Source of the DNA: Solibacillus sp. FSL W7-1464
GTDB lineage: Bacteria; Bacillota; Bacilli; Bacillales_A; Planococcaceae
Reading direction: 5' to 3'
DNA: 64,000 nt
Assembly: GCF_038004425.1 (NCBI RefSeq)
Contig: NZ_JBBORC010000001.1
Span: forward strand, 225,001-289,000
Shown here: piece by piece, positions 31,199 to 40,343 of the stretch
How positions within the stretch are numbered: the first letter of the stretch is position 1
Layout of the letters: each line of letters opens with the position of its first letter
Translations under genes and position numbers: made by a program
Notes under the pieces: model-generated
Seen by the model: the letters and a program-made list of their open reading frames with translations, nothing else
What the model was told of the DNA's origin: nothing
Databases searched by the model: none

Positions 31199-32062
31199 TT
31201 GAAAAAAACAGAGATGTTTCAACAGTTATTAGCAGGTAAAGACACATTTATATTGCCGGGCGCCTTTGATGCAATGACCGCCCGCATTATTGAAGAAACG
31301 GGATTTAAGGCCATATATGCAACAGGAGCCGGTATTTCAAATGCACAGCTTGGCTGGGCGGATGTCGGGCTGACGACTTTAACGGAAATCGCCCAGGTCG
31401 TTTCCTGGATGAGTGAAGTGACAACGACTCCGATTGTTGTCGATGCCGATACAGGTTTTGGCAATGCGATCAACATGCAGCGAACGGTAAAGGTGCTGGA
31501 AAAGGCGGGTGCGGCTGCATTGCAGATTGAAGACCAGGTCATGCCGAAAAAATGCGGTCATTTCAACGGTAAAGAAGTGATATCACAGGATGAAATGGTC
31601 GGAAAAATTAAAGCTGCCCTTGATGCACGTACCGATGATCAGTTAGCGATCATTGCACGTACGGATGCATTAGGTGTCCTCGGTTTCGATGAGGCGATTG
31701 AAAGAGCGAATGCTTATAAAGAGGCAGGTGCGCACGCAATTTTTGTGGAAGCGCCAACTACATATGAGCAATTGTCGCGTATTACAAAAGAGGTAACGGG
31801 TATCCCGCATATTATCAATCTTGTAGAAGGTGGTAAAACGCCGTTAGTATCACGTCAGGAAGCGCAAAATTTAGGCTTCCAGATTATGCTGTGTGCGAAT
31901 TCGGCTTTACGCGGTGCGATTAAAGGTGCTACGGACGCAATGCAGATTTTAATGCGTGACGAAAGCCAGGAAAACATTCATGATGTCATTTGCACATGGG
32001 AACAGCGCCAGGAATTGTTTAAGTTAAAAGAAATCCAACAACTGGAAAAACAATATTCTTAA
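31199..32062 (+). CDS. Isocitrate lyase/PEP mutase-family lyase
   Basis: A 287 aa TIM-barrel protein of the ICL/PEPM family. It has DADTGFGN for metal binding, the signature loop KKCGHF and IARTDA. Relatives are methylisocitrate lyase, 2,3-dimethylmalate lyase, oxaloacetate decarboxylase and carboxyPEP mutase. It probably cleaves a C-C bond in a 2-hydroxy or 2-oxo acid made by the pathway. Which acid is unknown. The TTG at 31199 with GAGAGG upstream is favoured. The frame opens at 31181, overlapping the previous gene. Confidence 0.8.
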   Translation: MKKTEMFQQLLAGKDTFILPGAFDAMTARIIEETGFKAIYATGAGISNAQLGWADVGLTTLTEIAQVVSWMSEVTTTPIVVDADTGFGNAINMQRTVKVLEKAGAAALQIEDQVMPKKCGHFNGKEVISQDEMVGKIKAALDARTDDQLAIIARTDALGVLGFDEAIERANAYKEAGAHAIFVEAPTTYEQLSRITKEVTGIPHIINLVEGGKTPLVSRQEAQNLGFQIMLCANSALRGAIKGATDAMQILMRDESQENIHDVICTWEQRQELFKLKEIQQLEKQYS

Positions 32063-32084
32063 TATTCGGAAAGATGGTGTGGAT

Positions 32085-33503
32085 ATGAGCGGAGTGGACT
32101 ACGATTTAGTCATTGTAGGTTGCGGTGCAGCAGGAACAGCGTCTGCATTAGCTGCAGCTGAACGAGCGAAGGAACAAAATGAAAATTTGACGATTGCCAT
32201 TTTAGAGCGTGCACCTTTTGAACAGCGCGGTGGAAATACACGCTGGACGGCTGCTTATATGCGTATGGAAAATATCGATAAGCCGGCAGACGGACTTGTT
32301 GAGGATATGGTGTCGTTTTCGGATTCATTTATGGATCGCGCCTATGCCGAAACATTGCGTGATGAAGCTGGAGAAACATTGCGCTGGGTAGAGTCGAAAG
32401 GGGTTGATTTCGACTATTTGCCGACGATGTTTTTGACAGCATCAAAACCCCGTCTGCTACCGATAGGCGGAGGACGCGCGATTATTGATGCCCTCACTTT
32501 ACGCGCACGTGCTTTAGGTGTGGAAATCATTTACGAAACAACAGCATGGGATTTAACACTAGATGATGAAGGATCGGTCAATGGCATTAAAGTGCGTATG
32601 GCTGACGGCACATCACTCGTACTAAAAACAAATGCGGTCATTCTAGGTGCGGGCGGTTTCCAAGGAAATAAGGAAATGATGGCACAGTATATCGGCCGGG
32701 ATGCCCATAAAATTCCCCCGGTATCTGAAGGTGGCCTGTTCAATAAAGGCGAGGCGATCCGGATGGCACTAAATATCGGTGCTGCCGGAAAAGGGCAGTT
32801 CGATGCTTTCCATGCCGAAACAGTGGACCCTCGCAGTAAACGGGAAGAAGCGGGTGTTATGTTGTTCCCGTATGCCGTCCTCGTGAATAAGCAGGGAAAA
32901 CGCTTTACAGATGAAGGGGTTACGACAATTGATGAGCAGTATGAGGAAGTGGCACGCAAAATCTTTTACGAATGTGAAGACCATATTGCCTACATGATTA
33001 CCGATCAGAAAATGTACAACATCCCGAATTATGAAGAGGCGCTGCAAACCGATATCCCGGCAATCGTCGGAGAAACAATTGATGATATCGCAAAACAGAT
33101 TGGTGTGAATGCCGAAAACTTAAAGCACACAATCGATGAATTCAATGCAGCATGTCCGACAGGTGAATTCATTTATAACCGGGTTGATGGCCTTGCAACA
33201 ACAGGCTTGGCGCTAAATAAGTCGAACTGGTCCATTCCGATCAATGAAGGTCCGTTTATAGCGTATCCGGTTATTTGCTGCAATGTATTTACAAATGGCG
33301 GATTAGCGACAGATTTAAATGGCCGTGTCCTAACGGGTGATGAAGTAGCGATTCCCGGTCTTTATGCGGTAGGTGAAACTTCAGGTGTATATTACGGCAA
33401 ATATCCGGGTGGTACATCGGTGCTGCGCTGCTTAGTATTCGGTCGCCGTGCAGGTCATGATGCAGTTCGCTATATTGCGGAAAAAGAAAAATCATATCAA
33501 TAG
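32085..33503 (+). CDS. FAD-dependent dehydrogenase of the fumarate reductase/ketosteroid dehydrogenase type (copy 2)
   Basis: A 472 aa flavoprotein. It has the N-terminal fold LVIVGCGAAGTASALAAAE, then RGGNTRWT, and C-terminal FAD contacts LYAVGETSGVYYGKYPGG. It is of the tricarballylate-dehydrogenase-like subtype and paralogous to the genes at 20367 and 34721. It probably introduces or removes a C=C bond next to a carbonyl in a ring or acid of the pathway. ATG 32085 is favoured over GTG 32079. It lies 22 bp after the lyase gene and 9 bp before the SDR gene. Confidence 0.8.
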   Translation: MSGVDYDLVIVGCGAAGTASALAAAERAKEQNENLTIAILERAPFEQRGGNTRWTAAYMRMENIDKPADGLVEDMVSFSDSFMDRAYAETLRDEAGETLRWVESKGVDFDYLPTMFLTASKPRLLPIGGGRAIIDALTLRARALGVEIIYETTAWDLTLDDEGSVNGIKVRMADGTSLVLKTNAVILGAGGFQGNKEMMAQYIGRDAHKIPPVSEGGLFNKGEAIRMALNIGAAGKGQFDAFHAETVDPRSKREEAGVMLFPYAVLVNKQGKRFTDEGVTTIDEQYEEVARKIFYECEDHIAYMITDQKMYNIPNYEEALQTDIPAIVGETIDDIAKQIGVNAENLKHTIDEFNAACPTGEFIYNRVDGLATTGLALNKSNWSIPINEGPFIAYPVICCNVFTNGGLATDLNGRVLTGDEVAIPGLYAVGETSGVYYGKYPGGTSVLRCLVFGRRAGHDAVRYIAEKEKSYQ

Positions 33504-33512
33504 GAGGCTCTT

Positions 33513-34247
33513 ATGGAATTACTAGGTAAAGTTGCGCTTGTAACAGGCGGAGGCCGGGGTATCGGCAAAGAAACAGCCCTATTGTTAGCTTCAAAAGGAG
33601 CAAAAGTTGCGGTTTGTGCACGTAATGAGCAAGAGTGTACAGAAGTGCAGCAGCTGATTGAAACGACATATAATGTTCCTTCCATTGGCATTAAATGTGA
33701 TGTTTCGAATTATGCACAAGTCCAGGAGGCTGTGGCGGTTGTTACGACAGAGCTTGGACCAATCGATATATTGATCAATAATGCAGGGGCGATGGCGTTG
33801 AAGCCATTTACGGAAACAACGCCGGATGAGTGGATAAAAATGCACGACATTAATGTACATGGTCCGTATTATTTCTGCTATGAAACGGTTCCATCGATGA
33901 TTGAAAGGCGTACAGGTGCGATCATCAACATTTCCTCAATATGGGGGACGAAGGGCGGTCCAAATCGCAGTGCCTACATCTCTTCCAAACATGCCGTAAT
34001 CGGTTTTTCCAAGGCATTGGGAGAAGAGATGAAACCATATGGAATAAGAGTTAATGCCGTTTGCCCTGGTCCGGTGGATACAAGAATGACCGATGAACTT
34101 GGAGTAGATCTAAATAAAAGCGGATGGTTAGAAGCCATTGATATTGCCAATGTCATTGTTGACTTAGTATTACCGAAAAGCCGTGCAATTACTGCCACTT
34201 CAGTAGAAGCATTCGGTTACGGTGCACCAGTAGGTTTAGCCAAATAA
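33513..34247 (+). CDS. Short-chain dehydrogenase/reductase
   Basis: A 244 aa classical SDR: TGGGRGIG cofactor motif at residues 12-19, NNAGAMA, catalytic Ser near 142 (INISSIWG) and Tyr-Lys in SAYISSKHAV. It should oxidise or reduce an alcohol/ketone pair with NAD(P)(H). It lies between two flavin dehydrogenase genes, so a hydroxy to keto step before ring dehydrogenation is plausible. GGAGG precedes the ATG. Confidence 0.9.
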   Translation: MELLGKVALVTGGGRGIGKETALLLASKGAKVAVCARNEQECTEVQQLIETTYNVPSIGIKCDVSNYAQVQEAVAVVTTELGPIDILINNAGAMALKPFTETTPDEWIKMHDINVHGPYYFCYETVPSMIERRTGAIINISSIWGTKGGPNRSAYISSKHAVIGFSKALGEEMKPYGIRVNAVCPGPVDTRMTDELGVDLNKSGWLEAIDIANVIVDLVLPKSRAITATSVEAFGYGAPVGLAK

Positions 34248-34268
34248 TAATTAAAAGGGGATATTAAA

Positions 34269-34715
34269 ATGACAGAATTAACGTATTCATTCCAACAAAA
34301 CACAGTGACTTTAGATTTAGCAAAGAAGATGTTAGAAAAGGCAGAGGAAAAAGGAAAAGAGCTAGGCATGAAGTTCGCGATTTCAATCGTAGATAAAGCG
34401 GGGAATTTAAAGGCATTCTCAGCTATGGACGGCGCACCGGTATTAGCATTGGAAATCTCACAAAATAAAGCATTCTCAGCAGCAGCTTATAATCGTGCCA
34501 CACATGAATGGTACGACCGTTTAAAAGATGATCCGCCACTAATGGAGGGGCTTGTCCATACGAATCGCCTTGTTATTTTCGGAGGGGGTTACCCAATTCA
34601 ATTAAACGGTGAATGCATCGGGGGAATCGGTGTAAGCGGCGGTCACTATACACATGATATGCAAGTTTGTGAAGCCGCTCTTGAACTATTGGCCGAAACA
34701 GTTAAGGAGGCGTAA
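34269..34715 (+). CDS. GlcG/HbpS-family protein
   Basis: A 148 aa protein of the GlcG/HbpS (DUF336) family, with the central SIVDKAGNL and FSAMDGAP and the C-terminal IGGIGVSGG motif. Family members bind heme or cobalamin or act as small accessory proteins in glycolate, propanediol and aromatic catabolism operons. Its exact function is unknown. It lies between the SDR gene and a flavoprotein gene, 5 bp before the latter, with AAAGGGG before its ATG. Confidence 0.85.
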   Translation: MTELTYSFQQNTVTLDLAKKMLEKAEEKGKELGMKFAISIVDKAGNLKAFSAMDGAPVLALEISQNKAFSAAAYNRATHEWYDRLKDDPPLMEGLVHTNRLVIFGGGYPIQLNGECIGGIGVSGGHYTHDMQVCEAALELLAETVKEA

Positions 34716-34720
34716 TACGG

Positions 34721-36100
34721 ATGAGCCGTGACCACCTTATAATTGTTGGTGCGGGTATGGCGGGACTTTGCGCAGCAGTGGAGGCTTCGGCTGCGGGCGC
34801 AAAGGTCATTGTCCTGGAAAAACAAGCTGAAATTGGCGGCAGTTCTTTATTAAGCGGCTGTTTTATGGCATTTGCCGAGACAGATTTCCAGAAGAAGCTC
34901 GGTATTGAAGATACGACAGAAAGCTTAATGGAAGATTTTTTAGCTGTAGGCCATTATAAAAACAAACGTACACTCATTGAGGCATACGGTAAACATCAGC
35001 TTGCTACATACAACTGGCTTGTCGAACAGGGAGTCCAGTTTTTGACATGCCAAGCTGTAAGTGGACATTCCAACCCGCGCGGACATACGATCATTCCTGG
35101 CCAGGCGATCGGCCAATTACGTGCAAATGCTGAAACAACCGGCGCAGTAATTAAAACGAATGCACCTGTTGTACGATTACTAAAGGACAACGAGCAAGTT
35201 GTTGGTGTGGTGTACGAGGAGAACGGTGAACAGATCGAACTTACAACGGATTACGGTGTCCTGTTAACAGCGGGCGGCTTTTCCCAAAGTGAAGAGCTGC
35301 TGGCACAGTTTGCTCCGCAGCTGGCCAATACTGTTCGTCTCGGTGGTGCCGGTAATAAAGGCGACGGGATTAAACTTGCTGCTTCGGCAGGAGCCTGGCT
35401 GGAAGACTTTACGTATTTGAAAGGCACATACGGCTTTCATCCAACATCAACAAATGATAAAAAGCGTCAGGCCCATACATTCTATAAAGGCGGAATCATT
35501 GTGAACGAGCTAGGTAAGCGCTTCGTGAATGAATCAATTTCCTATAAGCTTCTTGGCGATGCAGCATTACAGCAACCGAATTGCCGGAGCTATCAGGTAT
35601 GGGATCAGACGGTCATGGACAAAAGTGTCGCTAACGATGCACTTTATGATTTTGAGTTACTTTACAGAGAAGGTTTAATTGAAAGTTTTGACACAATCGA
35701 ACAGCTGGCAGAAAAAGCAGGACTGCCGGTAGAAGCATTAAAGCAAACGATTTCCACATATAATTCGGATGTGAAGAAAGGGCAGGATACAGCATTTGGC
35801 CGTACTTCGCTCACACATAAATTCGGGACTCCTACGGCAATCGAAACAGCACCGTTTTATATTATGGAAACAGCGACAGCGATGCTTGCTACGTATGCAG
35901 GTGTTCAAGTCGATGAAAATGGGCATGTAATAGACCCGTTCGGTGAGCCGATCAAAGGTTTATTTGCTGCGGGTGAAATGGTTGGAGGTTTCCACGGAGC
36001 GGGCTATATGACGGGAAGCTCGTTAGGAAAAGCCGCAATTTTTGGTCGTATAGCTGCAAGAACGGCAATACAAGCAAACAAGCAGGAGGTACTTAAATGA
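34721..36100 (+). CDS. FAD-dependent dehydrogenase of the fumarate reductase/ketosteroid dehydrogenase type (copy 3)
   Basis: A 459 aa flavoprotein. It has the N-terminal dinucleotide fold LIIVGAGMAGLCAAVEASAAG, then GGSSLLSGC, and C-terminal LFAAGEMVGGFHGAGYMTGSS. It resembles flavocytochrome c-type fumarate/urocanate reductases and 3-oxosteroid dehydrogenases but lacks heme motifs, so an external electron carrier is needed. The start follows AAGGAGG. It ends in a 4 nt overlap with the next gene. Confidence 0.8.
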   Translation: MSRDHLIIVGAGMAGLCAAVEASAAGAKVIVLEKQAEIGGSSLLSGCFMAFAETDFQKKLGIEDTTESLMEDFLAVGHYKNKRTLIEAYGKHQLATYNWLVEQGVQFLTCQAVSGHSNPRGHTIIPGQAIGQLRANAETTGAVIKTNAPVVRLLKDNEQVVGVVYEENGEQIELTTDYGVLLTAGGFSQSEELLAQFAPQLANTVRLGGAGNKGDGIKLAASAGAWLEDFTYLKGTYGFHPTSTNDKKRQAHTFYKGGIIVNELGKRFVNESISYKLLGDAALQQPNCRSYQVWDQTVMDKSVANDALYDFELLYREGLIESFDTIEQLAEKAGLPVEALKQTISTYNSDVKKGQDTAFGRTSLTHKFGTPTAIETAPFYIMETATAMLATYAGVQVDENGHVIDPFGEPIKGLFAAGEMVGGFHGAGYMTGSSLGKAAIFGRIAARTAIQANKQEVLK

Positions 36101-36942
36101 AGATTTGGCACCAAAGCTTAACATCAATTGAAGATATTCCGGAATACCGCGATGCAGTCATTCAGCATATTTTAAAAATTGCGCGTCCAGATGTGGATGT
36201 CGTCCTTCACGGTATGACGAATGATACGTACCCTGAAAATTATCCCGGTCACTATATTACGTACAACTATTTGCAAAGCTTGCATAAGGAGCAGTTCATC
36301 CGCAATGCATTAATCGCGGAAAAAGCGGGCTATGATGCGGTGTTTATCGGAACGATTCCCGACGTTGGCTTAATCGAGGCCCGTGCACTTGTTGATATTC
36401 CGGTTATCGGTTACGGACAAGCTTCATTGCATATGGCGTCAATGCTTGGATCGAAAATCGGAATCGTTAATTTCCTGGCGCCGTTAGCTGATCAGCTGCG
36501 TTTCAATGCACAGCAATACGGGCTGGCACAAAAGCTTGGACCGATCGTACAGGCAGATATCGGATTTTACGATATTATGGATGGCTATAAAAATCCTCAG
36601 CCCATCATCGATAAATTTATTGCAGCTGCAAAAATAGCAATAGCGCAAGGTGCGGATGTCATTATACCGGGTGAAGGGCCAATGAATATATTCCTGGCTA
36701 CCCACCATATCCACCATGTCGGCAATGTCCCGATCATCGATTCATTTGGCACAGGAATTAAAATGTGCGAATCACTTGTCGATCTGCAGAAGGTAAGTGG
36801 AATGACGATGACACGTGTCGGCTACTACAACGAAAAACCACCAACGGAAATCGTTGAAAAGTTAAGAGATTATTATAATTTGAAACAAACAGCAGCCGAT
36901 ATGGATTTCGGGCTATCCGTTCGCGCAACGGCTTCTGTATAA
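36097..36942 (+). CDS. Asp/Glu racemase-fold protein lacking both catalytic cysteines
   Basis: A 281 aa protein of the Asp/Glu/hydantoin racemase superfamily: FIGTIPDVGLIEAR in the first half and IIPGEGPMN in the second. At the two sites where racemases carry catalytic Cys (as in a Cys-Phe-Gly-Asp-Pro-Gly-type motif and a Gly-Cys-x-Gly-Met-type motif) it has Thr86 and Glu193. A two-base racemisation with thiols is therefore impossible. It may be a decarboxylase, isomerase or binding protein of the pathway. It overlaps the flavoprotein gene by 4 nt and ends the cluster. Confidence 0.72.
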   Translation: MKIWHQSLTSIEDIPEYRDAVIQHILKIARPDVDVVLHGMTNDTYPENYPGHYITYNYLQSLHKEQFIRNALIAEKAGYDAVFIGTIPDVGLIEARALVDIPVIGYGQASLHMASMLGSKIGIVNFLAPLADQLRFNAQQYGLAQKLGPIVQADIGFYDIMDGYKNPQPIIDKFIAAAKIAIAQGADVIIPGEGPMNIFLATHHIHHVGNVPIIDSFGTGIKMCESLVDLQKVSGMTMTRVGYYNEKPPTEIVEKLRDYYNLKQTAADMDFGLSVRATASV

Positions 36943-36947
36943 AATAT

Positions 36948-36990
36948 AAATACCTGGGCCATTTCAATTTGCGGCCAGGTATTTTTTGTT
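36948..36990. terminator. Terminator at the end of the catabolic cluster
   Basis: AAATACCTGG pairs with CCAGGTATTT and is followed by TTTTT. It lies between convergent genes. The A-rich other side could also serve the minus-strand regulator. Confidence 0.82.
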
Positions 36991-36993
36991 GTC

Positions 36994-38463
36994 CTAAACA
37001 GAATTACCGGCTGTCTTCCTCACCTGCAATCGGTAGCGGTATGGGGTTAACTGGTAGTATTCCCGAAAAACTTTAGTAAAATAATTGCCGTCCGTAAATC
37101 CGACCATTTCCGCAATTGTCCCGATGCCCAAACTCGTTTCTATTAGTAACTTTTCAGCTTGCTGTACACGATACTGCTGCAAATATTTCCGGAAAGGAAT
37201 GCCGCGTTTTTTTGAAAATACATTGCTCAAATAATTGGTACTAATATTTAATTCATTGGCCGCATGCTGTAATGTCAGCTCGGCATTGATATAGTCGCGC
37301 TCGATTATTTCGACAGCCATCTCCGTATAATCGGCAATCTGCTGTTGCTGCAAATTTTTTCTCGCATCGATCAGCCGCTGTGTAAATAAAATGAACTCCT
37401 GTACAATCGCATATAAAATCGGATGCTCTAAAATAAAATGGAACAGTGCGCGGTATTGCTGTTCGATTTTCGCCTGCTGCAGCAGATGGTACTTCATCAT
37501 AAAACGGCGGATTTGCGCTAAAATACTCGTCAAATGAATGCGCACATCATCCTGGTGGTAATAGGTATTACCTTTTGTCAGCGTATATAAAAACGCCTTA
37601 ATTGCTTTCAAATCGCCGTTTTCAAGACTTGTAATCCAAAGCTGCTGTTCCTCTGGAGTTAAAAGCGGATCAAGCCTCGTCACATGAAGTGTTTGCGAGC
37701 TCTTAAAAATATGGGAATACCCTTTATAAAAGCGCTGCGTCAATGTTTTTTTGCATGCTTGATACATTGTCATCAATGTTGTTTCCTTACCATCATAGAC
37801 AGCAATGTTCAGCGATTCCCCACTGAATTTCTCCCATTCCCGGCTCATGATTCGGAGCTGTCGGAATAGATTGGTAAAACCATCGATTTCAACAATGCAA
37901 ATTATCCGGTTTTGCAGCGGCAGGGCAATGAGAGTATGAAAAATAGGCAATTCAATGAGCCAATCATACAGCATTAAATTATGCTCATAATCTGCACACT
38001 CTATTAAAAACAAGGACTTCCCATCTAAAGAGAAATTTTCAGGTTTATTCAAATACAAATCCGAATATAATTGGGTCTCGACTGGAACGGTACTGCTTAA
38101 AGCTGCTGCCGGCTTAGTCATAGGGATTTTCAGCAATGCCGACTTTAATTGCTCCAATGGTACAGGTTTCACAAAAAGGTCGATTGCCTTTACACGTATT
38201 GCTTTCATTGCCTGCTGAAAAATAGGCTCCGCTGTAATACCGATAACGGGAATCGCCTGCTTTTGTAAAAACTGCTCTATAGAAGGAGAAACAAGTTCCA
38301 TTTCAATAAGAAGTACTTCAGGTCGTGTTTCTTCAAATGTTTCAATTATTCTACTGCCATCTATTTCACCAATTACTTCAACATCCCGCATAAAATAATT
38401 TTTTAAAAACCATTCAATTCCTGCAATTTCTTCAAAGTCCCGTTCAACAATTAAAATTTTCAT
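36994..38463 (-). CDS. Orphan response-regulator-like protein with degenerate receiver and AraC output
   Basis: A 489 aa protein. Residues 1-115 form a CheY-like receiver. Glu54 (LLIEMEL) replaces the phosphorylated Asp, and the acidic pair reads Glu7-Arg8 (IVERD), while the late Lys is kept (LFVKPV). A linker of about 250 aa resembles that of YesN-type regulators. The C-terminal ~100 aa are an AraC double helix-turn-helix (LQHAANELNISTNYLSNVF; IGTIAEMVGFTDGNYFTKVF). No kinase gene is adjacent. It converges on the catabolic cluster and is divergent from hutU, so either could be its target. ATG at 38463 after GGTGGTG. Confidence 0.85.
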   Translation of the reverse strand: MKILIVERDFEEIAGIEWFLKNYFMRDVEVIGEIDGSRIIETFEETRPEVLLIEMELVSPSIEQFLQKQAIPVIGITAEPIFQQAMKAIRVKAIDLFVKPVPLEQLKSALLKIPMTKPAAALSSTVPVETQLYSDLYLNKPENFSLDGKSLFLIECADYEHNLMLYDWLIELPIFHTLIALPLQNRIICIVEIDGFTNLFRQLRIMSREWEKFSGESLNIAVYDGKETTLMTMYQACKKTLTQRFYKGYSHIFKSSQTLHVTRLDPLLTPEEQQLWITSLENGDLKAIKAFLYTLTKGNTYYHQDDVRIHLTSILAQIRRFMMKYHLLQQAKIEQQYRALFHFILEHPILYAIVQEFILFTQRLIDARKNLQQQQIADYTEMAVEIIERDYINAELTLQHAANELNISTNYLSNVFSKKRGIPFRKYLQQYRVQQAEKLLIETSLGIGTIAEMVGFTDGNYFTKVFREYYQLTPYRYRLQVRKTAGNSV

Positions 38464-38675
38464 TCGAACACCACCTTTAATAATTGCTATTTCATATATA
38501 ACTTCTAAAAATTATTAAAATTAATTTTATTTTATTTAAATATTACTATAATCGGTGTTTTTATTCTATTTATTCAGAACTGAAAGAAAATTAGACTATA
38601 GCTAACGAAGGGTGACAGATGAAGTCCGTCACGCCAATAGTATTTATTCTTACTTCAAATAAAAGGAGAGATTTT

Positions 38676-40337
38676 ATGGTATATAAAACAAACATCCGTG
38701 CACCACGTGGTTCCGAGCTTTCATGTAAAGGGTGGACACAGGAAGCGGCAATGCGCATGCTGATGAACAATCTGGATCCGGAAGTAGCGGAAAATCCGGA
38801 TGAGCTGGTTGTATACGGCGGTATCGGAAAAGCGGCACGTGATTGGGAAAGCTACGAAAAACTTATTGCCACATTAAAAGAACTGGAAAATGACGAAACG
38901 ATGATTGTGCAGTCCGGAAAACCGGTTGCAGTGTTTAGAACACATGAAAATGCACCGCGCGTACTGATCGCCAACTCGAATCTGGTGCCTGGCTGGGCGA
39001 ACTGGGACCATTTCTATGAACTGGAAGAGCGCAATTTAATGATGTACGGGCAAATGACGGCAGGCTCATGGATCTACATCGGGGCACAAGGGATTTTGCA
39101 GGGTACGTATTTAAGTTTTGTGGAAGCCGGGAAAAAGAAGTTTGGAACAGCCGACCTTCGTGGTAAGTGGATATTGACTGGTGGTATGGGCGGTATGAGT
39201 GGTGCCCAGCCATTAGCCGGAAAAATGGCGGGAGCGGTCATTTTAGTTGTTGAAGTGGACCGTGCACGAATCGAACGTAAAATAAATGAAGGCTACTGTG
39301 ATTACCTTGTCGAAACAGTAGATGAGGCGATAGCACTTGTAAATAAGTTAACTGCCGCAAAAGAACCGGCGTCAATCGGTTTAGTCGGAAACTGTGCGGA
39401 CATTAACCGCGAGCTGTTAAACCGCGGCATGATCCCGGACTTCGTGACAGACCAGACATCTGCCCACGACCCGATCAACGGCTATATTCCAAACGGGATG
39501 ACGCTGGTGGAAGCACTTCAACTGCGCAAAACCGATGTGAAAACATATGAGCGCCGTGCGAAGGAAACGATGGCAGAGCATGTACGGACAATGCTTGAAT
39601 TCCAGCAGGCTGGTGCGGAAACATTCGACTACGGAAACAATATCCGTGCGTATGCAAAGGAAATGGGTGTGGAAAATGCTTTTGACTTCCCTGGGTTTGT
39701 GCCTGCGTATATCCGCCCGTTATTCTGTGAAGGAAAAGGTCCGTTCCGCTGGGCAGCACTGTCGGGCGACCCGGAGGATATTTACAAAACGGATGCTCTG
39801 GCGAAGGAAATGTTTGCTGAAGATACAGCATTAGTAAACTGGATTAACATGGCGCAGAAAATGGTGAAATGGCAAGGCTTACCTGCCCGGATTTGCTGGC
39901 TGGGGTATGGCGACCGCCACCGCTTTGCCTTAAGAGTGAACGAGATGGTCGCGAACGGTGAATTGAAAGCGCCGATTGTATTCGGCCGTGATCATTTGGA
40001 CTCCGGATCAGTCGCTTCGCCAAACCGCGAGACTGAAGGAATGCGGGACGGATCGGATGCTGTATCAGACTGGCCATTATTGAATGCGCTCGTCAATACG
40101 GCGGGTGGTGCAAGCTGGGTGAGCATCCATCATGGCGGCGGTGTAGGAATGGGTTATTCCCAGCATGCCGGGCAAGTACTTGTAGCTGACGGCACAAAGC
40201 TGGCAGCAGAAAAGATCAATCGCGTGCTTATTTCAGATCCGGGTATGGGGGTTGTACGCCATGCAGATGCAGGCTACGACATTGCAGTTCAAACAGCAAA
40301 AGAAAAAGGTATCAATATGCCGATGCTAAAAGGATGA
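38676..40337 (+). CDS. hutU: Urocanate hydratase
   Basis: A 553 aa urocanase that converts urocanate to imidazolonepropionate in histidine breakdown, using tightly bound NAD+ as electrophile. Family hallmarks are visible: [15 protein letters not shown], the glycine-rich segment [15 protein letters not shown] and the late [20 protein letters not shown] 38676 follows AAAAGGAG. The open frame runs 57 nt further upstream without a ribosome site. It is first in a hutU-hutI-hutG operon that lacks hutH here. Confidence 0.96.
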   Translation: MVYKTNIRAPRGSELSCKGWTQEAAMRMLMNNLDPEVAENPDELVVYGGIGKAARDWESYEKLIATLKELENDETMIVQSGKPVAVFRTHENAPRVLIANSNLVPGWANWDHFYELEERNLMMYGQMTAGSWIYIGAQGILQGTYLSFVEAGKKKFGTADLRGKWILTGGMGGMSGAQPLAGKMAGAVILVVEVDRARIERKINEGYCDYLVETVDEAIALVNKLTAAKEPASIGLVGNCADINRELLNRGMIPDFVTDQTSAHDPINGYIPNGMTLVEALQLRKTDVKTYERRAKETMAEHVRTMLEFQQAGAETFDYGNNIRAYAKEMGVENAFDFPGFVPAYIRPLFCEGKGPFRWAALSGDPEDIYKTDALAKEMFAEDTALVNWINMAQKMVKWQGLPARICWLGYGDRHRFALRVNEMVANGELKAPIVFGRDHLDSGSVASPNRETEGMRDGSDAVSDWPLLNALVNTAGGASWVSIHHGGGVGMGYSQHAGQVLVADGTKLAAEKINRVLISDPGMGVVRHADAGYDIAVQTAKEKGINMPMLKG

Positions 40338-40343
40338 TGAACT

